A stretch of 64,000 nt of DNA, taken from Apostichopus japonicus. Taxonomy: Eukaryota; Echinodermata; Holothuroidea; Aspidochirotida; Stichopodidae. Of the stretch, positions 34,499 to 47,021 are shown piece by piece. The notes beneath the pieces are model-generated. The model did no database searches, had not been told where the DNA came from, and worked only from the letters and a program-made list of their open reading frames with translations. The position numbers and the translations under genes were made by a program. Position 1 is the first letter of the stretch. Each line of letters opens with the position of its first letter. The stretch spans positions 2,710,501 to 2,774,500 of the forward strand of contig NC_092571.1 of the NCBI RefSeq assembly GCF_037975245.1, written 5' to 3'.

Positions 34499-34880
34499 CA
34501 TCCCTCTACTCAAAAAAAAAATATAGATATAAACAATTTGTATAGTGCCACTAAAAAATGCATCCCCCACTGGTCTTGACAACATAAATGACCAAATGCT
34601 TAAAAACTCCCAGTCCGATATTCATTAACTCTCATATTTTCCTAACCCATTATTTCCCAACCCCATGGAAATCCGCCAAAAAGATTTTAATACCGAAACT
34701 AAGTAAAGACCGCACCAAAATTCAAAACTATCGACCAATTAGTCTCCTCCCAGCCTTAGGTATGATTTTCGAAAGATAAACGCACCAGAACCCACCTAGA
34801 GGAAATTAATTACCTTTCCCCGTATCAATCGGGCTAATTCCGCGCACACAAATCTACAATAAACCAAACTTTCTGCTTAT

Positions 34881-36234
34881 CTTTAAGGCAGAACAAGGGT
34901 TTGAGAATCCTTTGTTCGTCCTAAAAGTTTTTCGGGTTTCTATTGTTCCTCTGAAGTTGCAAACTGACCAAAAAGAGGCCGATAGAGGGCGCGCGACGCA
35001 TCTTGACAGTCATACGTGATTTCAAAGCAGTCAAATCAAACCTTTCTTATTCATAAATGTTCTCCAGTTTTACGGTGTTGTTTTCCTCGGAAGTTGTATG
35101 CTAAGCGATAGAAGTGTTCAATGTTTAAATCGTACTTTTTTCTTCAAAAATGGAACGGAGGGTGATAAAATACTGCCTGATACTGTTGTTTTAACTGGTT
35201 GTTGTATATTAATAGTTTTCAACCGCTCCGCGACATGAGCTGTGCAGGTTCAGGAAACGTTGCCTTGACCATTACTTTAGCAACAAGGCAATCAAAAGAA
35301 TTAAGATCTTTTAAGGACTAAAAAATGTAGAAATTATATTCCAAAATGTTTCAATACCCGGAGAGAACAGTCTTCCTATGTGAAATAAAGACATACAGAT
35401 GCTCTATGTATGAGCACATGGACATATTCTTTGATCAATTTGAGCATGAAAGGCAGCTCTGCAACCCCTTTAATAATGAATGAGTTACATTACATTGTTT
35501 TATTTTCACTATTTCAGTTTCAAGTTCAGTACACTGAAGGTTTCGATCTTCTATCTGCCTTCAGTTAAGGTAAGATCTTGGGATTTTAATCCCTACAAAT
35601 CGCTAGATATTGCTAGAAATCCATACAGTACAGTGTTCTTGGTATTTTTCGGGCCTGATCTTGGGAAATTGTAAAATCGGGAGTGGTCACACTCCATTTA
35701 GGTCAGTTCACGGCCTCTAGACGTCACTAATACACAGCCCGATCACTAGACTTGTTATCGATGAAGTGGTGTGTTGCCAGATTTTGTCAAGGTTTTGGTA
35801 CTACGGGCGAAGGTTATTAATTAAGTTTTGTAACTCATCGGGAAGCGATAAGAGGGGTGGGGCGTAGGGGTTGTGGGTGGGGCGTTTTCATGCAGATTGG
35901 AACAATCTCAAGAAGTGATAGGTGCGTTCGCCTGCCCCCCCCCCCAAATGCACTACATGATATTGTATGAGTTACGGTACTAGGTTTAGGGTAACATTCA
36001 GGTCGGAGTATAACATTTTATCTCTGGATGGCAGTGTTGCATCGAAGGATATATGTCTAGTGCAGTTCACATATAGTTCCTGGTCTAATACCGAAATGCA
36101 TGATGTTCCCGACTACTCGGTTGAGTTCGAGACCAGCCACAGTTGGTTTCATAGTACAATTGTACAATTGTTTATATATATATATTTATATATATATATA
36201 GATATTTATATATATATATTTATATTTATATTTA

Positions 36235-36308
<74 letters not shown>

Positions 36309-36494
36309 GATATGTTTTAAGTACAGCTTTCATAACAGTGTTCTCCATTTTATCTCTTGCTATTTCAAGGGAAAAAAACTGCATATCTCAGTGCTTCAAT
36401 ATTTACACACATGGTGATACAAAAAAAAAAGAAGTAGAAAAGCTTACACATATATACAGTATATATGTATATACAGTTTATTTATATAGATACA

Positions 36495-36537
<43 letters not shown>

Positions 36538-36970
36538 TAAATATATATAAACATATATATATATATATACATATAGATAGGGAGTACTCTATTTGATTAA
36601 GCCAAAAAGGGTTTCTTAGTTGACTTCCTTTCACATTTTTTTCTTATTTGTACTTATATTGTCTTGTTAACCTTGTAATATTATGTGATGAAACAAATAA
36701 TAATAATAAATATATCTTTTAAGAAGCTGCAACATCGGTGGCTCAAAAAGTTTGTGATCCTGAAATGGATCGAATCACTTTCCGATTCTTCTTCAACTTT
36801 AGTCCTATTTCTAATCCCTTTGGAGGAAACTTCCATCGGCTTGTCTCTTTGGATTGATGAAGCGTTCGGCACGTCGCTACCAGAATTGGAAAAAAACTTT
36901 TCTGTCTCCTTCTGCCTTCAGGAGGTTATCGTCTTGTAAGCCTTTCCTGATCTGGTAAGAGTTAGACCGT
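34881..36970. other. Non-coding stretch with TA microsatellites
   Basis: AT repeats at about 36172-36312 and 36495-36570. Nothing coding is recognised up to 36972. A minus frame at 36681-36885 (PNASSIQRDKPMEVSSKGIR) lies just downstream of the gene ending at 36973 and may be 3'UTR or an extra exon. Confidence 0.5.
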
Positions 36971-36972
36971 AC

Positions 36973-39900
36973 TTATCTCGGAGGTGAGATGGAGGTTTTC
37001 ATGTCCATAATGAGACTAGAGAAGGGATCTGAATCGGCTACAGGGGCTTGGGATTCCAATTTATTGTCTCTGTCTGATGTTTCGTCATCTTCCCAAGTCT
37101 CTTCCAAATTTAAGTCTTCTGGAGGTCTCTTGGGGAGCTGTTCCATGGTGGACACCATAGGTGGTTCTGTCAAAAAAAAGAGTATGAAAGAAAATTACTA
37201 GATAGGAATACACAAGCCATGTAGACAAAAGTAGTGTACTCTGCATAAAGTGTAGATCATGCATGTTACATTTGAAGACTCGAATGAGTCAACGATAGCC
37301 AATAATTTTAAGGGTGAAAACGGATTGCTTTGGGTGATGGGAGGGGGTGGGGGATTAACACTTTCTTGGTGGGTGGGGGTCAGAGCAACAGACAGAGATG
37401 TAAGAACATTTAATGATTTCCCTAACTTATGTCATGTTAGAAATGTCAATTTTATTTTTCATTTATAACCCATCTACTAGTAAAATGTCAAGTATTGTTG
37501 TATCAACTACAGTAGTTACAGAATATTATTGTAAAATGTAAAAACAAAATGTAAAAAAAAAGTTTTTGAGTTGCAATAGATTTACAAGCTAGATTACGAT
37601 GGAAAGAAATGAAGGAAAAATTCATAAAAAAGATAACTTTAGAAACAAAGTTTAACAAACCTCAGTTAATTTGTTGTGAACCGTTGAAAAACAGTGCGAT
37701 CAGGCCAGGCTGGAATTTTTATGCCACTTTTAATTTTTGAGGGAACAACCCTTTAATTTGCCGAGGTTCATCGGTTGAGAGTGACAAGACTATTTAGTCT
37801 AATACTTTAACCATTTAGCTCAGTTCCTCAGATCCAACACAAAATCACAAAAAAGAGTGTTACCTGTCTCAAATGACATGTTTACAGTGGTAGTACAAAT
37901 TTGTCAACTTTTGGATGGATGGTGTTTAATTTTCATTCAATGGGTGCAAGGGTGTTGTTGTTTTAATATCAAGTTAAAGGAACATGCTTTGGTTGAGTGA
38001 GTTATTAGAATTTATGTAAAGCAATGGGGTAACATTAAGATTAAAGCCTGTACTAGAAGAGCTGATAACATCATCAAGTTAGCTTATAAAGGAACATACC
38101 TGAGGTTTAGCATATTTTAACAGTGAATAGCTTGGAACTGGATCAGCAGTGTATGAGTGTAAAATCTCAAATTAACCTTGTTCTGATGGACTACAACATT
38201 ATTGTGCCTAAATTCAGCCTACATTTGTCATTTAGGCAGATACTGAAGAAGTGACGGATATGAAGTCATGCTGTCGAGGAAGGAAACATTTCTTTTACAA
38301 TTTTCTTAATTCTTATTCTCATTTCAATATCTGACAATAACACGGATGGAGAAATGTACTACATCTCAAACCTGCACATAATCAGAAAGCAAAGCCAGAA
38401 TATTAAAGTGGAGGGTGGAGTGGAGGCAATAAGTAAGTGTTTACTATTTTGAATATATGTGCTGAAAGTTTCTCCATTTTGTTTATCATTATATTGATAA
38501 CACTAGAGTTTCTGTTAATGGAATAAAAATGTCCAATATCTTTGCACTTGTGTAGCAAGTCAGTCAATTTCATAGCTAGATTCGCTCGGGTAAATGGAGC
38601 AACAGAGTTCGGGGTGGGTTACGCGGTACTGGATATGTGTTTTGGTGGGGTTACATTTTACATTTTAACCAAATTTAAACGTCCCTGATTAATGCTTGAC
38701 ACTCCTGCTAAACGCGCTCGGGTTTATTTAGCAGTGAAGTTAATCTTTGTACGCAAGACAGACTCATTGGTTAGTTTTGAAATTCATTCCAACTTTCTTC
38801 GCACATGACCATATCTGTGGCCCGCTCACAAACAATAGTCCTACAACCCGTCTTCAGCATACTGCAACCAATAATTTTATACAATGCCAGCATCATATCC
38901 ATCTTGTACTCTCAACGTACCAAACCCAAATGGAAGAAACTTGAAAATGTACCTGGTTCTTCCTCCTTCTGTACGGCTTTATGAGATTGAACGACCCTTT
39001 GACCTAGCATCTTGATCTCTGCTTCCAGTCTCTTCATGGAATCCTCTGATTTTACTACGCTGTCCTTTAAAGTCTAAGCAGAAAGAAGATGGATTAATAA
39101 TCAATCACGCAAAGATGGATTAGTAATCAATCAGTGGCGTAGGAAGGTACTTTTGAGTGGGGGGGCTGAAGACTGATGGACGGCCTGGGGAGGGGTCTAA
39201 GGGGAGGGGGACACCCCCTCCCCTTTAAAATTTTTTGCATTTCCAGGTGGCCTCAGATGCAATTTGGTGCAATATAGCACACTTCAACACCCACTCCATT
39301 TTGTAAACTTAATTTTGTATTTTCACCTGGCCTTAGATGCAATTTGGTGCTCCAAATGAGATTTTTTTTCTCATTTGGAAATGAAAAGGTTTTTTCTGAC
39401 TTGCGAAGCGGAATGATACTTCCGCCCCTCCACATTTTTCACTGGGGGGGCTGGCGCCCCCCCGGTTCCTACGCCCTTGTAATCAATCACGCAAAGATGC
39501 ATTAATAATCATTGTTTACCGATTTCTCTTTGTTATACAACCCACAGGAGAAATGAATTCCACCCCACCGAGATGGGGAATATTTTCACTTTCATTAAAT
39601 GACGTGTTAACTTTTTCCCCATAAAGTCTGTTCATACCACCGTCTCTTATGCTATTGTCGCGTTACAGGAGCAGACGTCACTTACTCTCTACATTGGGAT
39701 CTGGGTAGGAGTTGAAATTTAAGCCCCAATGAATGAGCTGGAACTTGCGGATTAAACACCAAATGCTTTCATCACCTACAGCAGTGGGTAGTTTCACTCA
39801 GCATTCTATTAAACACGAAATGTAGTGTAAGCAATGAAACTTGAAATTTTCAACATGTTACATGATGTTGCATGTTAGTCGCAATGTAACCTTGCATCTT

Positions 39901-40152
39901 ATGATATTAAACACCAACTATGTTAGGACAGCCCTTGAACAAAGCAATTTAACTTATATTAAATTAATGAAACTATACTCAAATTGACAGTTGAATGATC
40001 CATTAATTGTTTTGTCATCTCACCTTCATTCTGTCATGGATTGCTTCATTAGTCATCTTAACTCCTTGCATACCTTGAAGGTAGCCATCTTTATCAATCA
40101 TATCTTTCCTGAAACTTGCCAAATTAACTCCCTTGTTATGGGATCTTAGCAT
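36973..40152 (-). CDS. C-terminal exons of an unrecognised coiled-coil/acidic-tail protein
   Basis: Three exons join in frame: 40024-40152 (MLRSHNKGVNLASFRKDMID, GMQGVKMTNEAIHDRMK), 38953-39073 (TLKDSVVKSEDSMKRLEAEI, VVQSHKAVQKEEEP) and 36973-37166 (PPMVSTMEQLPKRPPEDLNL, EETWEDDETSDRDNK, ending SISPPR and TAA). Acceptors are ccatatag, tgcttag and ttttttgacag; donors are gtgag and gtaca. Phases are 0, 0 and 1. The middle exon predicts a coiled coil and the last one is acidic and probably disordered. A 30-base exon at 47022-47051 (KQLELDAFEE, phase 0 at both ends) could precede it in frame. I do not recognise the family. It lies downstream of the RhoGEF gene on the same strand and could be a separate gene or a distal alternative end of it. 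Confidence 0.55.
39132..39479. mobile_element. hAT-type MITE, 348 bp, perfect 8-bp TSD
   Basis: Ends CAGTGGCGTAGGAAGG and GGTTCCTACGCCCTTG are inverted repeats. TSD taatcaat is at 39124-39131 and 39480-39487. It is a reverse-oriented relative of 18957-19327. It inserted into a short tandem repeat of the type aatcaatcacgcaaagatgg (about three copies at 39095-39505), in the intron between the exons at 38953 and 40024. Confidence 0.9.
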
Positions 40153-42205
40153 CTATATGGTTAAAACATAATTACAAGATGGCAATTCATGGCATCTCAT
40201 CTATTCTATGATGGAATGGATCTACAATGAACTTTGACCTTGACCCTTATCAACTGCATAAGTTCTTATTTAAAATTTGTCCCATAATAGTCTACATATT
40301 TTGTGGTTTAATGACTTTTTCCAACATACTGACAAGCAGAAAATGGCTACACTTTCTGGGTATTTGACCTTTCACCTATGACATTTAGACAATCTCCCAA
40401 GATCAAGTTTACAGTACATGTACAGTACATGGTCAGGCACCGACCCACCAAGTTTGAACCATGATCGGACTAACAGTCTAGGACACACTCTTTTGCACAA
40501 TTTAGACCAATTTTAACTTTAACTCAATTGACCTGTTAACTACAAGCCTAAACAGCTAAATCTGTCTTGTTTAAAACTTGTCTCTTCATTCTCTACACAT
40601 AATGTGGTTTAATGCCTTTGTCTAACAAGTTGGCATGCAGAAAATGGCTAAAAACCAATTTTTAGATTTCTTGACCTTCGACCTCTTTGACGTCATCAAT
40701 CACGCAGGCATGAGCAAACATGGTCAGGCACCCACCCACCCACCAAGCTTGAACTTGACAGGACTTTGGGTCTAGGAGGAGTTTGCAACATACTTAATTT
40801 TGCTCACTCACTCACTCATGCACACAGACACACTCACACCCCTTCATGAATGTAAAGGTTACAATTATAATCGAAACTAAAAAGGAAAATATGTTTTCTT
40901 TTAATTTAAGAATCATTTATTGTAAATTGTAAAGGCAGATATACAAGAAAAACAGACAGTAGTATTAAGAAAGAGTACTAAAACCAATTGAGTTGCATTA
41001 AAAGCAAAAAAAAAAAGATAAAAATGAGAAATTATTTGCAATGTTCTTTATCTTTATACTTACAAGTTTATGAAATATCTTCATTTAAAAACCGATTAAG
41101 GCAAATAGGAACTTATTCTTTCAAATTCTCTCCGTTTTTACATGGACTCACACTCTTGTCCTCATATATACACACACATGGAAGATTTTCCCTCCAAAAA
41201 AAGGAAGAAAGAAGCTTATTATTAAAATATGATTGAAATGATTTGGGAAGATTTGTTTTTAAACTGGTTCTTCCAATGTGGATCAACAGATACCAGATAT
41301 AAGACAATGTGCATGAAATTTCTGCAGAAATTTGAAAGACATCGATAAAATGTCAGTTCTAGGACCCACGATATTAAGGAGACAAATCTTTCATTCACAG
41401 AAGTTTAAATAACAAAGACATTTTTTTTTTTAAGTCACAGAAATTACTGGCTGCATTATACTGAGTGTGGAGGGCTAAAAAAAAAACAGCCCACACCTTT
41501 AAATAAATAAGAAAGCTTTAAAGCTCTTTTCTTCTGATATATTACACCAGTAGATAACCAGACTTAGAGATAAAAAAGATCCTATTCCCAAGGCAGAATT
41601 ATAAATCTTTATCTGTTATACTGCTTTTTAACATGGTGGTGAAAATTCAGTTTCACTACTTGGTTTTTGAGAAAAAGAAGCAAATAAATAGTCAAAGTGG
41701 TCATTTATTACAAATTTAATCATAGTAAAGTTGGGTAATCATTCAACCTTGTTTTTGGTCATGTAAGGCCGTGTAATGGTCAAGAGGTAGCTGAGCTGTT
41801 TTTATCTAATTTCAAATTAAAATAAAACTGTTAGCAAACTACACCATTCATCCTCATGGGCTCAACATTCAGGAAGGACATGACTAACTTTTCTTCTGTC
41901 CCCCCCTTCTCCACTTGTTTCCCCCCCATCACTCCTCCTCTCATAGCTCTCTTCCACCCTTTTTCTCCACACCTTTCTGTCTTTGTCCTTCTCCAGTTTA
42001 TTCCCTACCCCTTCCCTTAATCCTCTCTTTGTCCCTCCACTGTTTATCTCCTACCTCTCCTCTTCCCCTGTTGGTTTCTTTCTTTCTTCTCTCCATCCCT
42101 TGTCTACTAATGCCCTTACATCTATCTCTTTGTATTCACCATGCTCATTAACCTGTCTGTATTCTGTGCCTGTTTTTGTCCCTTCTGTTACTGTTACTTG
42201 TCATT

Positions 42206-42246
42206 GAGCCTTTGAAGAAGATCCTGCTAGGATCGAAACGTCAGGC
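42206..42246 (+). ncRNA. Possible degenerate hammerhead-like motif of a retroelement
   Basis: The text ttgaagaagatcctgctagg atcgaaacgtc has a GATCC/GGATC stem between a GAAGA box and CGAAAC, the layout of the hammerhead core (CUGANGA - stem II - GAAA) often found in Penelope-like elements and retrozymes. The first box departs from consensus, so activity is doubtful. Confidence 0.3.
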
Positions 42247-43186
42247 CAACTTACTTTTACACTTTATCTAATTTCCATAGGTCATGTGACATCTCACATG
42301 TTGGGCACTTATGAGGCGGTATTTGGGCTGAACTAAACTCCAACGTTAAAGGTTTAAGAAAGATATTTAAAGCTGCCTAAATATGAACCATCAACATTAT
42401 CAGGAAATGCATTAAAAAAAATAGCCCAATTAGATTGAAAAACAGTTTGTTAATGCATATACAACACATTATGCAACTGCACTGAGTTAGATGGTTGACA
42501 ATAATTCAATTGCGAAGAATACCAAATAATTGTATTCTTTTATATGAAACTCTAAGACTCCATTTGGTTGATAACCATAGACACAACATGATAGCACGTG
42601 AAATCTCCACTTGGAGAAAACTTCACATGAAACTTGTTACACAAGTTCAGATAACCACATATTTTTAAATTAAGCTATGTTAGTATTTTCTCAAGAGTTG
42701 TCTCCGGTGCCCCAAGTTACTTTTTCCACAGGACCTAATCAAATAATCAATCATGCCGTCAGTTATTTCAGGTCAATAAATACAGCAATACAATGAATGG
42801 AATTAAATTAGAGTTGTTCTCAAAACTAACAAAAATTTGATGGCAAGTCAATAACAAAACCTCATAAACATAATATATCATACAGACTAAATTATCTGCG
42901 TGCCTATGTAAACACCATGAAATGAATCCACCTGATTGTTACACTAGGTAAATTTAATTTAACCAACTTTTAATTATCCCAAAAGGAACATTTTTATGGA
43001 TCAAACATAACCATCCGCTTGCAGAATAATAATTGTATTTGTGGTATCATCTTCTTCTTCATACTTCTTATAACATTTACGTTGATCTATCAAAGAGGAT
43101 AATGCATGTCCCCCAAAAAATGTGGGAGGGTAAGGGGAGGGAGGAAATTACGGGAGATTCCAAAGTACACACCTGACCCTATGTTT

Positions 43187-43254
43187 TAATCAATTAATTA
43201 ATTAATTAATTGATGTATTAACTAATCAATTAATTAATTATAATCAATTAAGGC
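43187..43254. repeat. TTAA-rich palindromic repeat
   Basis: Runs of aattaattaattaattgat and atcaattaattaattataat face each other around tgtattaacta, giving a potential hairpin. Confidence 0.8.
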
Positions 43255-44153
43255 ACTGTGAGGCTGCAGCAGCTGCAAGAATCCAGCTCAACGAGGATGA
43301 ATCAATATCAAACGCAGGGATTATTTTCTGCAGACCTGCAGTGCCTATTGTGTAAAACTGCAGATCACAACATATCGTGCAGCCTTGTAGCAGGATGCTG
43401 CACCCCTTTTCAGCATCCTACTTTGGCATGATAAATACAACAAAACTGGTTTTATGTTTGACGACATAGAACAGACAATTTTGCAGTGGAATTACTCCCA
43501 AAATTTTTGACTTCTCCCAAGGAATGTTAAAAATAATATATGCAAAATTTCAATTCTGTAATGTTTACACTTTTTCAATGCTATGTGGTTTTGCATTAAG
43601 TGTATGCGAGACAGCAGTTTTTTATTGTCTTCTTCTCATCGATAAGTCACGTTATTTTAATACATAGCACCCTTAACAGCTATTTTCCTCATCAAAGTTG
43701 AGGTCTCAAAATTCATTGTTAACATGAAGATAATTTAAGGGATGCATATGATGCAAGGTCTACTTAATATGCCTCTGCAAATGTTTTTGGTTTCAAATGT
43801 TTGTTACCAAATTTTTGAAGGTATACCCTTATGTTGGCTGCAACAGTTGTGATGATTAAACATCCTCGGTCTCAAAATAATGGAGTGTCAAGTAGCTAAT
43901 GTGGACATTATAGATCTGTGTATAACTGTCCACATTTATGCATCCTCGGTACTCGGTAATCTGTGTATTTGGAAGTCGGAGACACTGGCCAAACATTGGC
44001 TGTACATATTACCAATATTAAGACATCTCTGCATTTATGCATCTTTTTCGCTTTGGGACATGTCACTGTCGATTTCTGCAACTCCTATGTTCTACACTGA
44101 GGCTTTGAGCATTGGGATCAACATGGGTATGTTAAGTCTCCATATCTCATGTT

Positions 44154-44377
44154 TCATATGTTCAGAATTGATGTTCCATGCTCAGAATTGGTACGGCCAA
44201 GCTTCCATCCGGAGAATCTAACCGTGTTCCAAAATATTTGCCTATCTGCGTTTGACCTCGCTCGGTCCAGCTGGATGTAATCAGCATTGGCTTCTGTAGA
44301 AATACGACCAGACGGGCTTTCGGTAGTTCCTTGCCAGTGACCATGGGTCCAAATCCATGAATAATCAGCAGTGGCTT
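44154..44377 (-). CDS. Candidate terminal exon with a tandemly duplicated 3' splice site
   Basis: Acceptor ttctttatttctacag (at 44378) precedes AAGCCACTGCTGATTA. The same context, gtatttctacag AAGCCAATGCTGATTA, recurs 84 bases later (acceptor at 44294). In the phase-1 frame it reads EATADYSWIWTHGHW, then STEANADYIQLDRARSNADR and ends TSILNI at TGA 44154-44156. In the phase-0 frame it reads KPLLIIHGFG to MEHQF, also open to its own stop. I cannot decide the frame. It could be a distal alternative end of the RhoGEF gene via a missing exon. A C-terminal I-L-N-I would resemble a class II PDZ ligand. Confidence 0.35.
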
Positions 44378-46369
44378 CTGTAGAAATAAAGAAGAAAAAA
44401 AAATAAGAAAATTATGCAAAGACTCAAATCAGATACATTTCTCTGGTAAAAATTAAGTGTTCTTGTGAAAAGTGTTAGATGATAGTTAGTAACAGTAGTT
44501 AGTGATGATAATAATTTCCCTAACTTTTATTTGCAAAGCAGGATAGGCTAAGGTATCTCTGCTAGATGTTAGTGTGGTAGGGTACTAGAGCTTGTGTGCA
44601 GCAAGGAAACAGAATTTTTGAGAATTCAAGTATCTGTTGTAAAATTAATGGGACAAATCATTTTTTGAGTGACAGTACTTTGAGGTGCAAGAGATAAGTT
44701 ATTTGCAAGTAAACTAGCTGCTACTAGCTGTACTAAAGAGTAAATGCAGCCTAATGCAGGTAGACTTGTTATATGGCAAGTACCTTTGTAACTACATTTT
44801 ATTGCACGGTAAAGAGAGCATTGTAAGGCAGTGAGTATAGAAGAGTAGCATAACGTAGGCAAGAACTATAAAAGAGATCAACCAGCAGAATTAAAAGTTC
44901 AAGTTCTTTAATATAATATGTATTCCCAAGTTACTGCATCTTTCTCCCCCCCCCAAAAAAAGAACAGGTAGAACCTATGTAACACATGTATGCAATGCTT
45001 CTTTCAAAATCAAACAGCATGAACTGTTTACACTTTCTGCCTCAAGAGGGCACATCTGACTTGTAGCTTTCCCAGAACTAGTACAAAATTTCTTGCCTAC
45101 TTTTCTCAAAATTTGTTTTATTTTCCCTGCTTCTTTGGTATCCAGAACAGTTCTCATTATTTTTTTCAATTAAAAGGCTTGATGACTGTTCTCACTCAAT
45201 GACTACGGTTCATTCACTTCCCAATATTTCCAGTAGTTAATAAATTTAATTGGCTCCTCTCTTACCTGTCCCCAGTCTACTGATGCACTTTTATCTACCT
45301 AACCTACTAACTACCTCCCCCCCCTATCCCTAGATCCATCCTCTGTCTCTTCCTTCCCATCACTTCACTGATCACTTCTGCACTAACAGCAAGTGAGATA
45401 TTTTGTACTGCCCCAAGGTAACTACTGTACGTGGACTAGTTCTGCAACATTATTCATATTTGTAATCTCTTACCCAGGCTCTTGAGTGGATAAGCAGTTT
45501 GCTAACAGTTTTATTTTATTAATATTTTTATGTTGTAACTTTCAAATACATTGCTTCCAGAGTGAACTGTGTAGTAAAGTATTGTCTCGGTTAGCATGTT
45601 TTATTTCCTTATTTGTTTTTTTTTTTTGGGGGGGGGGAGGCTGCGATACAGCTACTTGTATAACAAAATATTCAGTGATATCATAGTTACAGTCACAGAT
45701 ACAAATCCTTACCATGACTTGCCTCTGGTGTGTGCAACAAAAACTGATGTTTAATAAGAAGTTTGTTTATAAAAGATTTCCAAACAGGAAATAAAATAAA
45801 ACTACAGCTGTTTTTTCAGCTCAATGGCTTAGACATTATTACTATTATAGCTGGATGCAAACATAACATATATAGAGCAAACTGCATGCATTACATCAAT
45901 ATATATATATAGAGATATTCCCTATTTTGCAGCAAGGGTTTTCGGGAGCATTTAATTGGGACAGCGCTTTATCCCTATTTGCTTAGCATGTTTTGGACAC
46001 GGGTAGTAGTTCTGTGACATCCGATGCTAGTTTTCCCGCCCTTCCTGCTCATTATATTTGCGCATATATAGTTTATGAGTTATGTGTACAATTTATTTAT
46101 ATGTTACCTCCATACTTCCATCACTCTTTTTCTTTCCCTTCGCTAGCCTTTGAGTGTGTTTTCTAGAAAATTTTCAACCTCTCTTTTCCCTTCATCGTAT
46201 TATTTTGTTAAGATTCTGGCCTCTTGTAAGCCTCCTGCTCCTAGCTTACATGAAGCAAATTGCTAAGTTCTTTTTCTTAATCTAATAGTTCTATTAGCTT
46301 CAATATCTTCTTCCTTTGTTACCCCGTTTGACACTCAATGTACTTTAATTTGGTATCTCAGTATGTCGT

Positions 46370-46905
46370 CTCGAACCCAGTGAAAATGTATTGATTGTTC
46401 ACTGTTTCGTCCCGGGAGAGCTAGGCTTGGGACGATCGTGACTCGTGTCCGAAGTGCAGTGCTTGCACCAGGGGAGACCCTTGCCTACAGTTTGTATAGA
46501 GTATTCACCCACCCAATGGCAAAAAATAGACGGGTGGCTCAATGGGCAGAGAACAAAGTTACAGGAACAGTTGGCACAATTACCCACCCCGCCTATTAAC
46601 ATTTTGAGAAGGATTTTCCTTGCTTCTTTGTTCCCTGTTCGCGATTCTATTTACCTTAATTCTGTGTCTAGGTGTCTCGTCCCTAAGCCAGTTGAAATGT
46701 ATCAATTGTTTGCTATTTCGTCCCAGGAGAGCGTAGGACAATCATAAATTGTGTCCGAAGTGCAGTACATGCACCAGACGGGGCCTGTATAGTTTTTGTC
46801 AACCCAGTGGCAAGAAATAGACTCAAAGTGGCTCAAAGGGTAGAGAACAAAGTTACAGGAACAGTTGGCACAATTACCCAACCACGCCTATTAAAATTTT
46901 GAGAA
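46370..46905. repeat. Tandem duplication, two copies of about 250-300 bp
   Basis: Copies share gtgtccgaagtgcagt, agaacaaagttacaggaaca and gttggcacaattaccca (46445-46615 and 46750-46905), with moderate divergence and small deletions. The short ORFs inside are not supported. Confidence 0.8.
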
Positions 46906-47021
46906 GAGGTTAAAACTGGATTACATACTGCTTTGCAGTAAAATTTTTACAAGTCTCTAGATATGCAGAGTAGTTTATTTGGCAGCTGGCACACAAACTG
47001 AGCCAAGTATACACAAATTAC

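Larger units (their letters stand above)
32937..34880 (+). mobile_element. Second LINE copy, internal fragment, split by nested insertions
   Basis: Three pieces match the first LINE in order: 32937-33278 (to gatggccc, like 24470-24790), 33760-33843 (cgaaatagaccgtacaatta, like 24820-24895) and 34499-34880 (ctctactc...ttgtatagtgccact, NYRPISLLPALGMIFER, like 24900-25275). It is truncated at both ends and degenerate. Confidence 0.82.
40153..44150. other. Stretch without a confirmed gene
   Basis: Contains two diverged copies of a block with gaaaatggctacact / gaaaatggctaaaaacc and ttgacctttcacct / cttgaccttcgacct (about 40240-40520 and 40540-40800), a CT-rich run (41895-42180), a palindromic TTAA run (43187-43254) and a hammerhead-like motif (42206-42246). 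Short ORFs are unsupported. Confidence 0.5.

Noticed and set aside
36681-36872. Minus frame VPNASSIQRDKPMEV... as a further exon of the coiled-coil gene
   Set aside because: A stop at 36973-36975 ends the preceding exon in frame and no good donor precedes it; more likely 3'UTR.
41915-42207. Ser/Pro/Leu-rich plus-strand frames
   Set aside because: CT-rich low-complexity DNA; no coding signature.
43880-44221. 113-residue plus-strand frame
   Set aside because: No domain or splice support; it overlaps a minus-strand candidate exon with better signals.
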